Source: Acanthaster planci (lineage: Eukaryota; Echinodermata; Asteroidea; Valvatida; Acanthasteridae). Taken from it: a stretch of DNA of 54,251 nt. Below the pieces are notes generated by a model. That model did not search any database, was not told the origin of the DNA, and saw nothing but the letters and a program-made list of their open reading frames with translations. The translations under genes and the position numbers were made by a program. The stretch covers positions 892,070-946,320 of the forward strand of contig NW_019091411.1 of NCBI RefSeq assembly GCF_001949145.1, written 5' to 3'. Of this stretch, positions 52,001-54,251 are shown one piece after another. The stretch's first letter is position 1; every line of letters begins with the position of its first letter.

Positions 52001-53952
52001 AGGGGAAGCTGGGGGCATGTGTCAGGAAACTGCTCAGTTGAAAAACTGTGCCACTCATTTACTTGCTTTTGGAATTTAAAGGGTCTTTGCAATGCAAGTT
52101 TCTTTTTATTACAACCTCTGAAAATGCACCTTTGTGTTTCATTTAACCTTCTTTTTCTATTTTTGTTTCGCTGTTTGAATTAATTTGGTGAAAAAAATTA
52201 ATTTGATGCCTTTCAGTTTAATGCTAATGCAAATTCATGAGCAAAAGTGTTATACTGTTCCAAGCAGGAAACCTTACTCTTACAGTCATTTGTGCACAAA
52301 CTATTGCTGGAATTTTTATATTTGCCATCCTATGTTGCCTTATCTTTGGTGATTCATTGTTGTGTAAGTACATGGCAATAAGCAACTCTTTCTCAGAAAC
52401 ATTTTCAATGAACAAACTTTGGGCTTCTCAATGACATTGAATGCATTTGCCAACAGGCAAATGTCAAATGAATTTTATATATCTTATATATTCAGTGGTT
52501 CCGGTTGGGAACCATTTTTCCTGAGGTGGCTGCTCTTGATAGACTCACTACACGGCTGATTTTTACTCACCACTAAAATGTGTTCAGCGCTATTTCATGC
52601 TTGGCAATATTAACCTCTTCGTGCAGTAAGACATGCAAATATGCAAGGATTCCTTGTGTCGTAAAACCGGTGACATCTGTACTTACTCCCATGTTGGAGT
52701 GATTCCCATTGAGTTTGTACACACACGGAAGCTCAAACTAGCCTGTGGAGGTTGAGTGTGTGAAGCCCTCAAGCCACCCTTGGACCATGGCCAGGCTTGT
52801 GACAACTATCACTTCTCAACAGAGTCTCTCAGAGTTTTAGAGGAGTGATGATGTGGTACGAAATGTCGCCGAAATCTCGAACAATTAACTACCGTGGCTC
52901 AGCTTTTGTGAGATCCAACTTTGCAAATGAGTGGGGTTGTGGTATCTTTTTGATTTGGAAAGGGGGAACTTTTGGCCCTGGGAAGTGTAAAAAAGAGTAC
53001 ATTCTGACAAAGGGCTTATGCAGTGACACTCACCACTCGATTGTTCATCATTGAGATTTCAAAGAGGTCACCCTGGCGATAAGGAGGCAAGATCTCCCGC
53101 TCATTTACTGTCAATCGATAGTTACCGTGCAGGCCAATTTCCTTGAGAGTGGAGATAAAGTATCAGGGGTAGAGATTAATAGTTCTTTAACTGTCATCTG
53201 CATGGGTCAATTATATACTCCTGAGAGATGGAATCAGTTGAAAAGGAATTCCTTCACAGAAAGAGCACAAGCATTTTCACTGGAACAAAACTGGGGTTCA
53301 AACGTGAAAGAAGTAGCATTGGGTGAGTTTGAGTGAAACCATTTGTTGACCACGAGACAATTTGCCTGGTACCCAGGATGTATTTTAAGCATAAATTACC
53401 AGGGGCAAATCAACCAACGGCTGACCAATTACCATCTTTGAACTTGCCCGCTCATGGTTCATGAGGCATATAGCTATTTCACGTCCAACATCAAGGCACA
53501 ACAATGGCATAAATGGTGCCCTCTTTAATGAGGATAAAGGGAGAGAAAATAAAGATAGCAGACAATTGAATGCCATTGCAGGTGATGACACGTTTGTGCA
53601 CATTCAAATGAAAATCAGTCACAAAAGGTCACACAGTGCCATCTACCATCCATGCAATCCATAGTGCCAATGACAAACACAAGTAGGAGTAAAATTAACA
53701 GAGGATATTTTCATATCAGCGATGACGGCAATCCACTTACCACATCTTGGAAGTGGATCAGAATTGCCTCGGTTATGGTGAAGCGCGGGTTTTGAAGAAT
53801 TCTCTCTGTCTGCTGAATGACCTCAAAGTACGGCATGGCAGACTCGTTGCAAGCCCTAGTGAGGTAATACTGGCCCGCCCCTTGGAAGGCGTAGGACACC
53901 AAGGAGAAGGTGGTATAGTGGGGAACACCATACACAATGCAATGTTTAACTT
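9757..53952 (-). CDS. Giant modular membrane-anchored adhesive protein, six vWD-C8-TIL-EGF cassettes (whole gene span, 5' partial)
   Basis: This entry spans 56 coding exons joined in one frame (9,689 nt, 3,228 residues plus stop). Visible residues: cassette A 1-432, B 433-1007, C 1008-1445, D 1446-1883, E 1884-2326, F 2327-2769, CUB 2770-2895, VWC-like about 2896-2960, juxtamembrane to 3144, transmembrane helix 3145-3166, tail 3167-3228. Each cassette has the same exon order and intron phases. Known relatives by domain content are zonadhesin, IgGFc-binding protein, vWF/mucins and echinoderm footprint proteins. These are secreted or surface adhesive and gel-forming proteins stabilised by disulfides. 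The expected role is therefore cell-surface adhesion, mucus or matrix assembly, or particle/sugar binding; this is inference. There is no start codon or signal peptide in the window, because w1 begins mid-codon after an intron. The N-terminus and any further cassettes lie beyond 54251. Orthology to a named gene is not claimed. Confidence 0.93.
10790..11018 (-). CDS. w55: cysteine-free membrane-proximal ectodomain
   Basis: Residues 3059-3134, phase 0 to 1, donor GTGAGT. It starts Ser/Gly/Pro-rich ([11 protein letters not shown]), then has beta-like stretches [20 protein letters not shown] and [11 protein letters not shown]. One NIT sequon. Looks like a short stalk with a small beta fold; no family recognised. 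Confidence 0.86.
11524..11676 (-). CDS. w54: juxtamembrane region with RKKR processing site
   Basis: Residues 3008-3058, phase 0 at both ends, donor GTGAGT. It reads [20 protein letters not shown], then [18 protein letters not shown] (11563-11574, residues 3042-3045) matches the furin R-x-K/R-R rule, about 100 residues before the membrane. No domain is recognised. Confidence 0.86.
11977..12180 (-). CDS. w53: cysteine-rich linker after the VWC-like module
   Basis: Residues 2940-3007, phase 0 at both ends, donor GTATGT. It reads [15 protein letters not shown], then [14 protein letters not shown] and ADCAENPFC. The cysteine pattern may complete the VWC fold and form a small extra module; no family assigned. 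A second in-frame AG acceptor lies 12 nt further in; the first was chosen for its pyrimidine tract. Confidence 0.84.
12420..12570. repeat. Copy of the dispersed CTTGTGA-rich repeat
   Basis: It contains CACTTGTCATCGAG, AAGGACTTGTGATGGATTCA and related words shared with copies at 13560-13790, 28040-28085, 41760-41890 and 50890-51010. It is intronic. Confidence 0.45.
12649..12779 (-). CDS. w52: VWC-like module
   Basis: Residues 2896-2939, phase 1 to 0, donor GTATGT. It reads [20 protein letters not shown], then [13 protein letters not shown]: the W-x-x-x-x-C-x-x-C-x-C signature of the first half of a von Willebrand C / chordin-type repeat. The rest would be supplied by w53. Confidence 0.88.
13560..13790. 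repeat. Copy of the dispersed CTTGTGA-rich repeat
   Basis: It shares with 41760-41890 the order AAAGGAATGCTTTTGT, then CAGCTCATTTG-like, then a GACTTGTGATxG..CTCAAC ending. It is in the intron between the CUB and VWC-like exons. Confidence 0.6.
14008..14385 (-). CDS. w51: CUB domain
   Basis: Residues 2770-2895, 378 nt in one phase 1-1 exon. It reads ACYGADC, then [32 protein letters not shown], and [13 protein letters not shown]. This is the CUB strand order, with the YP and late F-x-T-D-D-x-x-x-x-x-G-W/F elements. CUB domains bind proteins or sugars, often through calcium. Only the first cysteine pair is present; the second CUB disulfide is missing. Confidence 0.92.
14830..14952 (-). CDS. 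w50: cassette F EGF domain
   Basis: Residues 2729-2769, phase 1 to 1. Six cysteines: [13 protein letters not shown], then YVCECADNN and QNC. Its middle is longer (RRMGGSPN) and it lacks the G-W/Y-x-G ending of the other EGFs, so it is a divergent copy. Confidence 0.9.
15531..15714 (-). CDS. w49: cassette F TILa/EGF_3-like module
   Basis: Residues 2668-2728, phase 0 to 1. It reads [12 protein letters not shown], then ACHENATC and [14 protein letters not shown], a very clear EGF_3-like ending. Confidence 0.94.
16607..16815 (-). CDS. w48: cassette F TIL domain
   Basis: Residues 2598-2667, phase 1 to 0. It reads [20 protein letters not shown], then [15 protein letters not shown] and CGC. Two AG acceptors 6 nt apart are in frame; 16815 was chosen because it keeps three residues between the C8 end cysteine and the first TIL cysteine, as in other cassettes. 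Confidence 0.92.
17642..17836 (-). CDS. w47: cassette F C8, second half
   Basis: Residues 2533-2597, phase 1 to 1. It reads [16 protein letters not shown], then YDVCAAV and [18 protein letters not shown]. Confidence 0.93.
18034..18181 (-). CDS. w46: cassette F C8, first half
   Basis: Residues 2484-2532, phase 0 to 1. It reads [14 protein letters not shown], then NQCDNAF and TVCSPLL. Confidence 0.92.
18665..18823 (-). CDS. w45: cassette F vWD, last exon
   Basis: Residues 2431-2483, phase 0 at both ends. It reads [13 protein letters not shown], then [23 protein letters not shown] is intact and is followed by an unusually acidic N/D-rich loop, suited to calcium binding. Confidence 0.95.
19108..19215 (-). 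CDS. w44: cassette F vWD, middle exon
   Basis: Residues 2395-2430, phase 0 at both ends. It reads [12 protein letters not shown] and [11 protein letters not shown], the mid-vWD strands. Confidence 0.9.
19687..19889 (-). CDS. w43: cassette F vWD, first exon, with GDPH
   Basis: Residues 2327-2394, phase 1 to 0. It reads [19 protein letters not shown], with GDPH intact (19855-19866). This is the vWD nearest the membrane. Confidence 0.95.
20447..20520. repeat. 37-bp tandem duplication
   Basis: Two copies (20447-20483 and 20484-20520) of a unit with GGCTGTCTACACAAGCAAGA, with very few differences. Intronic. Confidence 0.8.
20571..20684 (-). CDS. w42: cassette E EGF domain
   Basis: Residues 2289-2326, phase 1 to 1. 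Six cysteines: [14 protein letters not shown], then [14 protein letters not shown]. Confidence 0.95.
21300..21474 (-). CDS. w41: cassette E TILa/EGF_3-like module
   Basis: Residues 2231-2288, phase 0 to 1. It reads [12 protein letters not shown], then [10 protein letters not shown] and [14 protein letters not shown]. Confidence 0.93.
21540..21800. repeat. Intron segment similar to the equivalent intron of cassette D
   Basis: The TIL to TILa/EGF_3 intron of cassette E shares ordered blocks with the same intron of cassette D (28620-29060): GGTATCTGTC..ACC.AAAGCAG at 21593 and 28661, AAAATCCTGTG, and TCTCATG.GACC..GGTA followed by GACA(A)AATT. Confidence 0.55.
22034..22257 (-). CDS. w40: cassette E TIL domain
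   Basis: Residues 2156-2230, phase 1 to 0. It reads [19 protein letters not shown], then [15 protein letters not shown] and CGC. The tail after CGC ([13 protein letters not shown]) is longer than in other copies; the chosen donor GTATGT is the strongest in phase. An alternative GT 3 nt upstream would remove one residue. Confidence 0.91.
22440..22685 (-). mobile_element. tRNA-headed SINE
   Basis: On the minus strand the head (about 22685-22610) has an A-box-like TGGCTTAGTGG (22664-22674) and a perfect B-box GGTTCGAATCC (22628-22638). The body (22610-22440) includes GCCATTTCAGGC (plus strand) and matches the headless copy at 50640-50870. No intact tRNA cloverleaf, so it is a SINE rather than a tRNA gene. 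In the C8b-TIL intron of cassette E. Confidence 0.75.
23051..23233 (-). CDS. w39: cassette E C8, second half
   Basis: Residues 2095-2155, phase 1 to 1. It reads [16 protein letters not shown], then FDVCKSL and [19 protein letters not shown]. Confidence 0.93.
23960..24107 (-). CDS. w38: cassette E C8, first half
   Basis: Residues 2046-2094, phase 0 to 1, donor GTAAGT. It reads [14 protein letters not shown], then NQCGGD and NACNAI. Confidence 0.92.
24897..25052 (-). CDS. w37: cassette E vWD, last exon
   Basis: Residues 1994-2045, phase 0 at both ends. It reads [13 protein letters not shown], then [16 protein letters not shown]. Both the CGLCG motif and the N-x-x-N-D calcium-type loop are intact, the best-preserved copy of the six. 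Confidence 0.95.
25485..25951. repeat. 35-bp G-rich minisatellite, interrupted by an assembly gap
   Basis: Tandem 35-bp units (for example 25783-25817, 25818-25852) of the form GCAGAATGTTTTCCTGGGGG then AGGGGGAAGGAGTTG, with small variants (TTGGGTAGG, TATTTTCC). A 185-base N run (25598-25782) lies inside the array, so its true length is unknown. Each unit has GGGGGAGGGGGAAGG, a strong G-quadruplex/purine-tract candidate. It lies in the vWD intron of cassette E and is open in several frames only because 35-bp units are stop-poor. Confidence 0.95.
25598..25782. other. Assembly gap (185 N)
   Basis: A run of N within the 35-bp minisatellite. No exon is expected here because the flanking vWD exons w36 and w37 join in frame. 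Confidence 0.99.
26255..26359 (-). CDS. w36: cassette E vWD, middle exon
   Basis: Residues 1959-1993, phase 0 at both ends. It reads [17 protein letters not shown], the mid-vWD strand pair. Confidence 0.91.
27160..27383 (-). CDS. w35: cassette E vWD, first exon, with GDPH
   Basis: Residues 1884-1958, phase 1 to 0, donor GTAAGT. It reads [19 protein letters not shown], the canonical vWD opening with an intact GDPH (27349-27360). In MUC2, MUC5AC and FCGBP this motif can break between Asp and Pro at low pH. Confidence 0.96.
28000..28085. repeat. Weak copy of the dispersed CTTGTGA-rich repeat
   Basis: Has GAATGGCTTGCAACTTG, TAGCTTGTGATAGAC and GGACTTGTGATGGATCTGAC. It ends just left of exon w34. 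Confidence 0.45.
28105..28218 (-). CDS. w34: cassette D EGF domain
   Basis: Residues 1846-1883, phase 1 to 1. Six cysteines: [14 protein letters not shown], then [13 protein letters not shown]. Confidence 0.94.
28391..28568 (-). CDS. w33: cassette D TILa/EGF_3-like module
   Basis: Residues 1787-1845, phase 0 to 1. It reads [12 protein letters not shown], then [15 protein letters not shown]. The ending GCGGC differs from the GNGxxC of other copies and may change the last disulfide. Confidence 0.92.
28620..29060. repeat. Intron segment similar to the equivalent intron of cassette E
   Basis: Partner of 21540-21800; the blocks occur in the same order but are spaced further apart here. It may be ancestral intron sequence kept after cassette duplication, or two copies of an unknown repeat. 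Confidence 0.5.
29176..29381 (-). CDS. w32: cassette D TIL domain
   Basis: Residues 1718-1786, phase 1 to 0. It reads [11 protein letters not shown], then [23 protein letters not shown] and [11 protein letters not shown]. The ECP start seen in other copies is PPC here. Confidence 0.93.
29720..29905 (-). CDS. w31: cassette D C8, second half
   Basis: Residues 1656-1717, phase 1 to 1, donor GTTGGT. It reads PFAQCGKEL, then [13 protein letters not shown] and [16 protein letters not shown]. Confidence 0.93.
30360..30507 (-). CDS. w30: cassette D C8, first half
   Basis: Residues 1607-1655, phase 0 to 1. It reads [16 protein letters not shown], then NACNGD and STCAII: a textbook C8 start. Confidence 0.93.
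31014..31178 (-). CDS. w29: cassette D vWD, last exon
   Basis: Residues 1552-1606, phase 0 at both ends, donor GTGGGC. It reads [14 protein letters not shown], then [13 protein letters not shown], so the CGLCG motif is intact with a partly kept calcium-type loop. Confidence 0.94.
31653..31754 (-). CDS. w28: cassette D vWD, middle exon
   Basis: Residues 1518-1551, 34 codons, phase 0 at both ends, donor GTGAGT. It reads [13 protein letters not shown], the mid-vWD strand pair. Confidence 0.9.
32276..32490 (-). CDS. w27: cassette D vWD, first exon
   Basis: Residues 1446-1517, phase 1 to 0. It reads [24 protein letters not shown] has become GSPQ; the Asp needed for acid cleavage is absent. Confidence 0.94.
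32811..33075. repeat. Local direct duplication inside an intron
   Basis: TGATTGCTCTTT.CTGAGGACT occurs near 32814 and 32988. A block of about 60 bp starting CCAGAACACTGTG.AGGACC (32886-32946 and 33015-33075) is nearly identical in both copies. In the intron between cassettes C and D. Confidence 0.88.
33283..33396 (-). CDS. w26: cassette C EGF domain
   Basis: Residues 1408-1445, phase 1 to 1. Six cysteines: [14 protein letters not shown], then [12 protein letters not shown]. Confidence 0.94.
33824..33998 (-). CDS. w25: cassette C TILa/EGF_3-like module
   Basis: Residues 1350-1407, phase 0 to 1. It reads [12 protein letters not shown], then [10 protein letters not shown] and [14 protein letters not shown]. 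Confidence 0.93.
34626..34846 (-). CDS. w24: cassette C TIL domain (GC splice donor)
   Basis: Residues 1276-1349, phase 1 to 0. It reads [19 protein letters not shown], then [12 protein letters not shown] and CVPEEECGC. The exon ends CTG followed by GCAAGT, a non-canonical GC donor in an otherwise strong context. No GT in frame fits better. Confidence 0.93.
35202..35369 (-). CDS. w23: cassette C C8, second half
   Basis: Residues 1220-1275, phase 1 to 1. It reads [18 protein letters not shown], then [10 protein letters not shown] and ends PEPC. It is the shortest C8b copy (168 nt) and has diverged at the start, where the usual PF-x-x-C is replaced. Confidence 0.9.
36195..36351 (-). CDS. w22: cassette C C8, first half
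   Basis: Residues 1168-1219, phase 0 to 1, donor GTTGGT (weaker than average). It has the typical [13 protein letters not shown] start, then QDC and FCANLF. Confidence 0.92.
37115..37270 (-). CDS. w21: cassette C vWD, last exon
   Basis: Residues 1116-1167, phase 0 at both ends. It reads [13 protein letters not shown], then [15 protein letters not shown]. The CGLCG glycine is replaced by serine, but the downstream DGNxTND calcium-type loop is kept. Confidence 0.94.
38108..38215 (-). CDS. w20: cassette C vWD, middle exon
   Basis: Residues 1080-1115, phase 0 at both ends. It reads [20 protein letters not shown], the mid-vWD strand pair. It lies about 120 bp left of the second assembly gap; the gap is in the upstream intron, so the exon appears complete. 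Confidence 0.9.
38335..38719. other. Assembly gap (385 N)
   Basis: A run of N beside the 12-bp minisatellite, in the intron between w19 and w20, which join in frame. Confidence 0.99.
38720..38870. repeat. 12-bp minisatellite (CTTGTGACTGAT) with higher-order pattern
   Basis: About 12 units of CTTGTGAYTGNN in tandem. The last two bases and the C/T variant recur in a series (TT, AT, GG, GG, AT) every 4-5 units, giving 48-60-bp higher-order repeats. It abuts the N gap, so the array is longer than shown. Because 12 is a multiple of 3, long open frames here (HKTS/SQDQ-like) are artefacts. Confidence 0.93.
39770..39984 (-). CDS. w19: cassette C vWD, first exon
   Basis: Residues 1008-1079, phase 1 to 0. 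It reads [24 protein letters not shown] has become GFSH. The charged stretch [12 protein letters not shown] is peculiar to this copy. Confidence 0.94.
40711..40821 (-). CDS. w18: cassette B EGF domain
   Basis: Residues 971-1007, phase 1 to 1. Six cysteines: [14 protein letters not shown], then [14 protein letters not shown]. It ends cassette B. Confidence 0.94.
41319..41499 (-). CDS. w17: cassette B TILa/EGF_3-like module
   Basis: Residues 911-970, phase 0 to 1. It reads [11 protein letters not shown], then NCTDHASC and [14 protein letters not shown]. Confidence 0.93.
41760..41890. repeat. Copy of the dispersed CTTGTGA-rich repeat
   Basis: Starts ACAAAGGAATGCTTTGGTCA, then CAGTTCATTTGGACAGCTT, then GACTTGTGATGGACTTG and ends GATGGGCTCAACTCC. 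Similar to 13560-13790. It lies just left of the 31-bp array at 42025. Confidence 0.6.
42025..42141. repeat. 31-bp tandem array
   Basis: Units 42025-42055, 42056-42079 (shortened, 24 bp), 42080-42110 and 42111-42141, starting GACTTGTGGTGACTTGCAGT. Built from the same GACTTGTGACT words as the dispersed family. It is in the TIL to TILa/EGF_3 intron of cassette B. Confidence 0.92.
42233..42432 (-). CDS. w16: cassette B TIL domain
   Basis: Residues 844-910, phase 1 to 0. It reads [19 protein letters not shown] then [10 protein letters not shown] and CVPREQCGC. Confidence 0.95.
42865..43044 (-). CDS. w15: cassette B C8, second half
   Basis: Residues 784-843, phase 1 to 1. It starts PFKKCHEVV and contains [10 protein letters not shown] and [19 protein letters not shown]. 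It is the direct equivalent of w5, w23, w31, w39 and w47, resuming the C8 domain after the lectin insertion. Confidence 0.93.
43959..44111 (-). CDS. w14: cassette B inserted C-type lectin domain, second exon
   Basis: Residues 733-783, phase 1 to 1. It reads DEDQPDDGG, then [15 protein letters not shown] and LLVCQL: the sugar-site loop, WND-like segment (WRD) and closing cysteines of a C-type lectin. QPD rather than EPN is, in the family, associated with galactose-type ligands. The donor was set to GTAGGT at 43957-43958 because this gives phase 1 and joins w15; another GT just downstream would break the frame. Confidence 0.9.
   Translation of the reverse strand, partial: PGMKTNPMTEVPCFYTKTVPWSLIMSTGETYPAMHRLHCLSVSWIAHGNI
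44951..45250 (-). CDS. w13: cassette B inserted C-type lectin domain, first exon
   Basis: Residues 633-732, phase 1 to 1, donor GTAAGC. It begins ACPPGWFSP and CYYV, has the helix [12 protein letters not shown], then [17 protein letters not shown]. This is the standard C-type lectin order (C-P-x-G-W, helix with C, WIGL-like). WIGL is WLGC here, adding a cysteine that may pair with the one in GSWSC. Confidence 0.94.
45554..45701 (-). CDS. w12: cassette B C8, first half
   Basis: Residues 584-632, phase 0 to 1. It has four cysteines (QDCQPP, EPC, HTC, EKCALL). Length (148 nt) and phase equal those of the C8 first-half exons of cassettes D, E and F. In cassette B it is followed by two lectin exons instead of the C8 second half. 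Confidence 0.88.
46265..46402 (-). CDS. w11: cassette B vWD, last exon
   Basis: Residues 538-583, phase 0 at both ends. It reads [17 protein letters not shown] then [15 protein letters not shown] has become CGICG, and the exon is the shortest of its class (138 nt) because the calcium-loop region after the motif is truncated. Confidence 0.93.
46949..47053 (-). CDS. w10: cassette B vWD, middle exon
   Basis: Residues 503-537, phase 0 at both ends, donor GTAAGA. It reads [17 protein letters not shown], the mid-vWD strand pair, with an N-glycosylation sequon (NQT). Confidence 0.9.
47670..47878 (-). CDS. w9: cassette B vWD, first exon
   Basis: Residues 433-502, phase 1 to 0. It reads [22 protein letters not shown] is kept but GDPH has become GHTH. 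Confidence 0.94.
48060..48150 (+). mobile_element. tRNA-derived SINE head, second type
   Basis: A-box-like TGGTCAAGTGA (48070-48080) and B-box-like GGGTTCCAAACCC (48114-48126) at tRNA-like spacing, with GGAGATCGTGGG between them, followed by a T-run. It is a degenerate tRNA-related sequence; the tail after 48150 shows no known body. In the intron between cassettes A and B. Confidence 0.65.
48829..48948 (-). CDS. w8: cassette A EGF domain
   Basis: Residues 393-432, phase 1 to 1. Six cysteines in EGF spacing: [14 protein letters not shown], then QCSC and DHC. No Ca-binding EGF consensus is seen. It closes cassette A. Confidence 0.94.
49377..49548 (-). CDS. w7: cassette A TILa/EGF_3-like module
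   Basis: Residues 336-392, phase 0 to 1. It starts with [12 protein letters not shown] and ends in an EGF_3-type loop (HHNATC then [14 protein letters not shown]). Nine cysteines. Confidence 0.93.
49746..49951 (-). CDS. w6: cassette A TIL domain
   Basis: Residues 267-335, phase 1 to 0, donor GTCAGT. It starts TCPEHSEY and continues [11 protein letters not shown] and CVRPNDCGC, the usual trypsin-inhibitor-like cysteine-rich fold. Cysteine spacing matches the other five TIL exons. Confidence 0.95.
50267..50446 (-). CDS. w5: cassette A C8, second half
   Basis: Residues 207-266, phase 1 to 1. It reads PFRRC at the start, then C..DSC and [10 protein letters not shown], ending in FC: the canonical C-terminal half of C8. 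Confidence 0.92.
50640..50870 (-). mobile_element. SINE copy lacking its tRNA head
   Basis: Shares the body of the 22440-22610 element in order: CCTGGGGA, CTGCCATTTCAGG, ACAACCAT, CACAGG.ACC and GGGGTAA. The tRNA-like head with A and B boxes is missing at the right end, as expected for a 5'-truncated insertion. In the intron that splits the cassette A C8 domain. Confidence 0.65.
50890..51010. repeat. Weak copy of the dispersed CTTGTGA-rich repeat
   Basis: Has GAATGGCTGGTGACTTGAGC, GATGGACTTGCGAATGACTG and ACTTGTAGAGGACTT, words shared with the other copies. Divergent. Confidence 0.4.
51117..51261 (-). CDS. w4: cassette A C8, first half
   Basis: Residues 159-206, ends phase 1, donor GTGAGT. 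It starts with AAFGDRN in the place of the family FGNSW motif, then has three spaced cysteines (GDC, PDC, PFC). Weaker C8 match than in cassettes C-F, but exon length, phase and position agree. Confidence 0.86.
51797..51952 (-). CDS. w3: cassette A vWD, last exon
   Basis: Residues 107-158, phase 0 at both ends. It carries LTVEWDGF and the vWD hallmark CGLCG. The residues after CGLCG read [10 protein letters not shown], so the usual N-x-(N)-D calcium loop is missing. Confidence 0.93.
52288..52375 (+). repeat. Dispersed direct repeat, copy 1
   Basis: About 85 bp, similar to 54166-54251: TTTGTGCACAAACTATTGCT, then TTTGCCATCCTATGTTG, then TTGGTGATTCATTGTTGTGT. The two copies lie in non-equivalent introns of cassette A, which suggests an interspersed repeat. 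Confidence 0.7.
53034..53141 (-). CDS. w2: cassette A vWD, middle exon
   Basis: Residues 71-106, 36 codons, phase 0 at both ends, donor GTGAGT. It contains the beta-strand stretch [12 protein letters not shown] typical of the middle of vWD. It is 108 nt; the equivalents in the other cassettes are 102-108 nt. Confidence 0.88.
53741..53952 (-). CDS. w1: cassette A vWD, first exon
   Basis: Residues 1-70. The first 2 nt complete a codon from an exon outside the window (acceptor AG at 53953-53954, donor GTAAGT, ends phase 0). It reads [12 protein letters not shown] where the family has C-x-x-x-GDPH-x-x-TFDG, so both GDPH and FDG are lost. It still has the [15 protein letters not shown] core of a vWD start. 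Confidence 0.92.
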
Positions 53953-54165
53953 CTGTGGGAATTTAAAACAAAACAAAAAAGAGATTTTAAAAAAGTTGTA
54001 AGGTAATCATTTTTAATAAAAATCCAACAAAGCTCAGGAAAGATTTACCTCAACATACATGGAAAGACTAACTGTGTACCTGGTGTATCTTCAAGTTTAC
54101 CTTCCTAGACAACAACAAATATGACTAAAACCTTCTGAAACATTTCGGTTGTTCATTAATTATTA

Positions 54166-54251
54166 TTGATTTTTGCACAAACCACTGCTTAATTTTTGTT
54201 AGTTTGCTGTCCTAAATTGTCTTCTCCTTGGTGATTCATTGTTCTGTAAGT
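54166..54251 (+). repeat. Dispersed direct repeat, copy 2 (cut by the window edge)
   Basis: Begins TTTTTGCACAAACCACTGCT and ends TTGGTGATTCATTGTTCTGT at the window end. Roughly three quarters identical to copy 1; it probably continues beyond the edge. Confidence 0.7.

Larger units (their letters stand above)
10041..53033. other. Introns of the giant gene: content not listed elsewhere
   Basis: About 55 introns, most 0.3-1.2 kb. I see no nested genes in them. Stretches with no structure I can name include 15000-15530, 15715-16600, 16816-17640, 26360-27159, 29906-30359, 34847-35201, 35370-36194, 36352-37114, 42433-42864, 43045-43958, 44112-44950, 45702-46264 and 47054-47669. Those with repeats are given as separate entries. 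Short ORFs inside introns have no domain and no coherent splice context. Confidence 0.7.

Overview
This is a eukaryotic window with one dominant gene. It is intron-rich and AT-leaning, contains two assembly gaps (runs of N at 25598-25782 and 38335-38719), and carries relics of LINE- and SINE-like retroelements. The modular extracellular protein and the scattered TACATGTACATG tracts suggest a marine invertebrate, most likely a deuterostome such as an echinoderm. That organism call is inference; nothing here fixes the species.

The gene lies on the minus strand and fills the window from 53952 down to its stop codon at 9757-9759. Its 5' end lies beyond the right edge. I could chain 56 coding exons (called w1-w56 here, in transcript order) with one continuous reading frame, giving 3,228 visible residues. 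All splice sites are GT-AG except one GC-AG. The protein is six consecutive copies of an eight-exon cassette: vWD (three exons), C8 (two exons), TIL (one exon), a TILa/EGF_3-like cysteine-rich module (one exon), and a six-cysteine EGF (one exon). A CUB domain, a VWC-like module, a cysteine-rich and then a cysteine-poor juxtamembrane region with an RKKR furin-type site, one transmembrane helix and a 62-residue cytoplasmic tail follow. It belongs to the zonadhesin / IgGFc-binding protein / vWF-mucin style of giant gel-forming or adhesive proteins, but is membrane-anchored. The cassettes are A 48829-53952, B 40711-47878, C 33283-39984, D 28105-32490, E 20571-27383 and F 14830-19889. Intron phases are identical in all six, which shows tandem duplication of a phase 1-1 block.

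The main oddity is in cassette B. A complete C-type lectin domain with a QPD sugar-binding signature sits on two phase-1 exons (w13, w14) placed exactly in the intron that splits the C8 domain, so B reads vWD - half C8 - lectin - half C8 - TIL - EGF. GDPH, the acid-labile self-cleavage motif of mucins and FCGBP, survives only in cassettes E and F, nearest the membrane. The CGLCG loop and its calcium-binding neighbour are eroded in the outer cassettes A and B.

The left 9.3 kb has no convincing protein gene. It holds a roughly 1.2-kb inverted-repeat (foldback) element, a frameshifted reverse-transcriptase relic of a non-LTR element, and a short CpG-, CCAAT- and E-box-rich patch that may be a promoter. 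The introns hold tRNA-headed SINEs, a 35-bp G-rich minisatellite, a 12-bp minisatellite, a 31-bp tandem array, and a dispersed CTTGTGACT-rich repeat family related to the last two.
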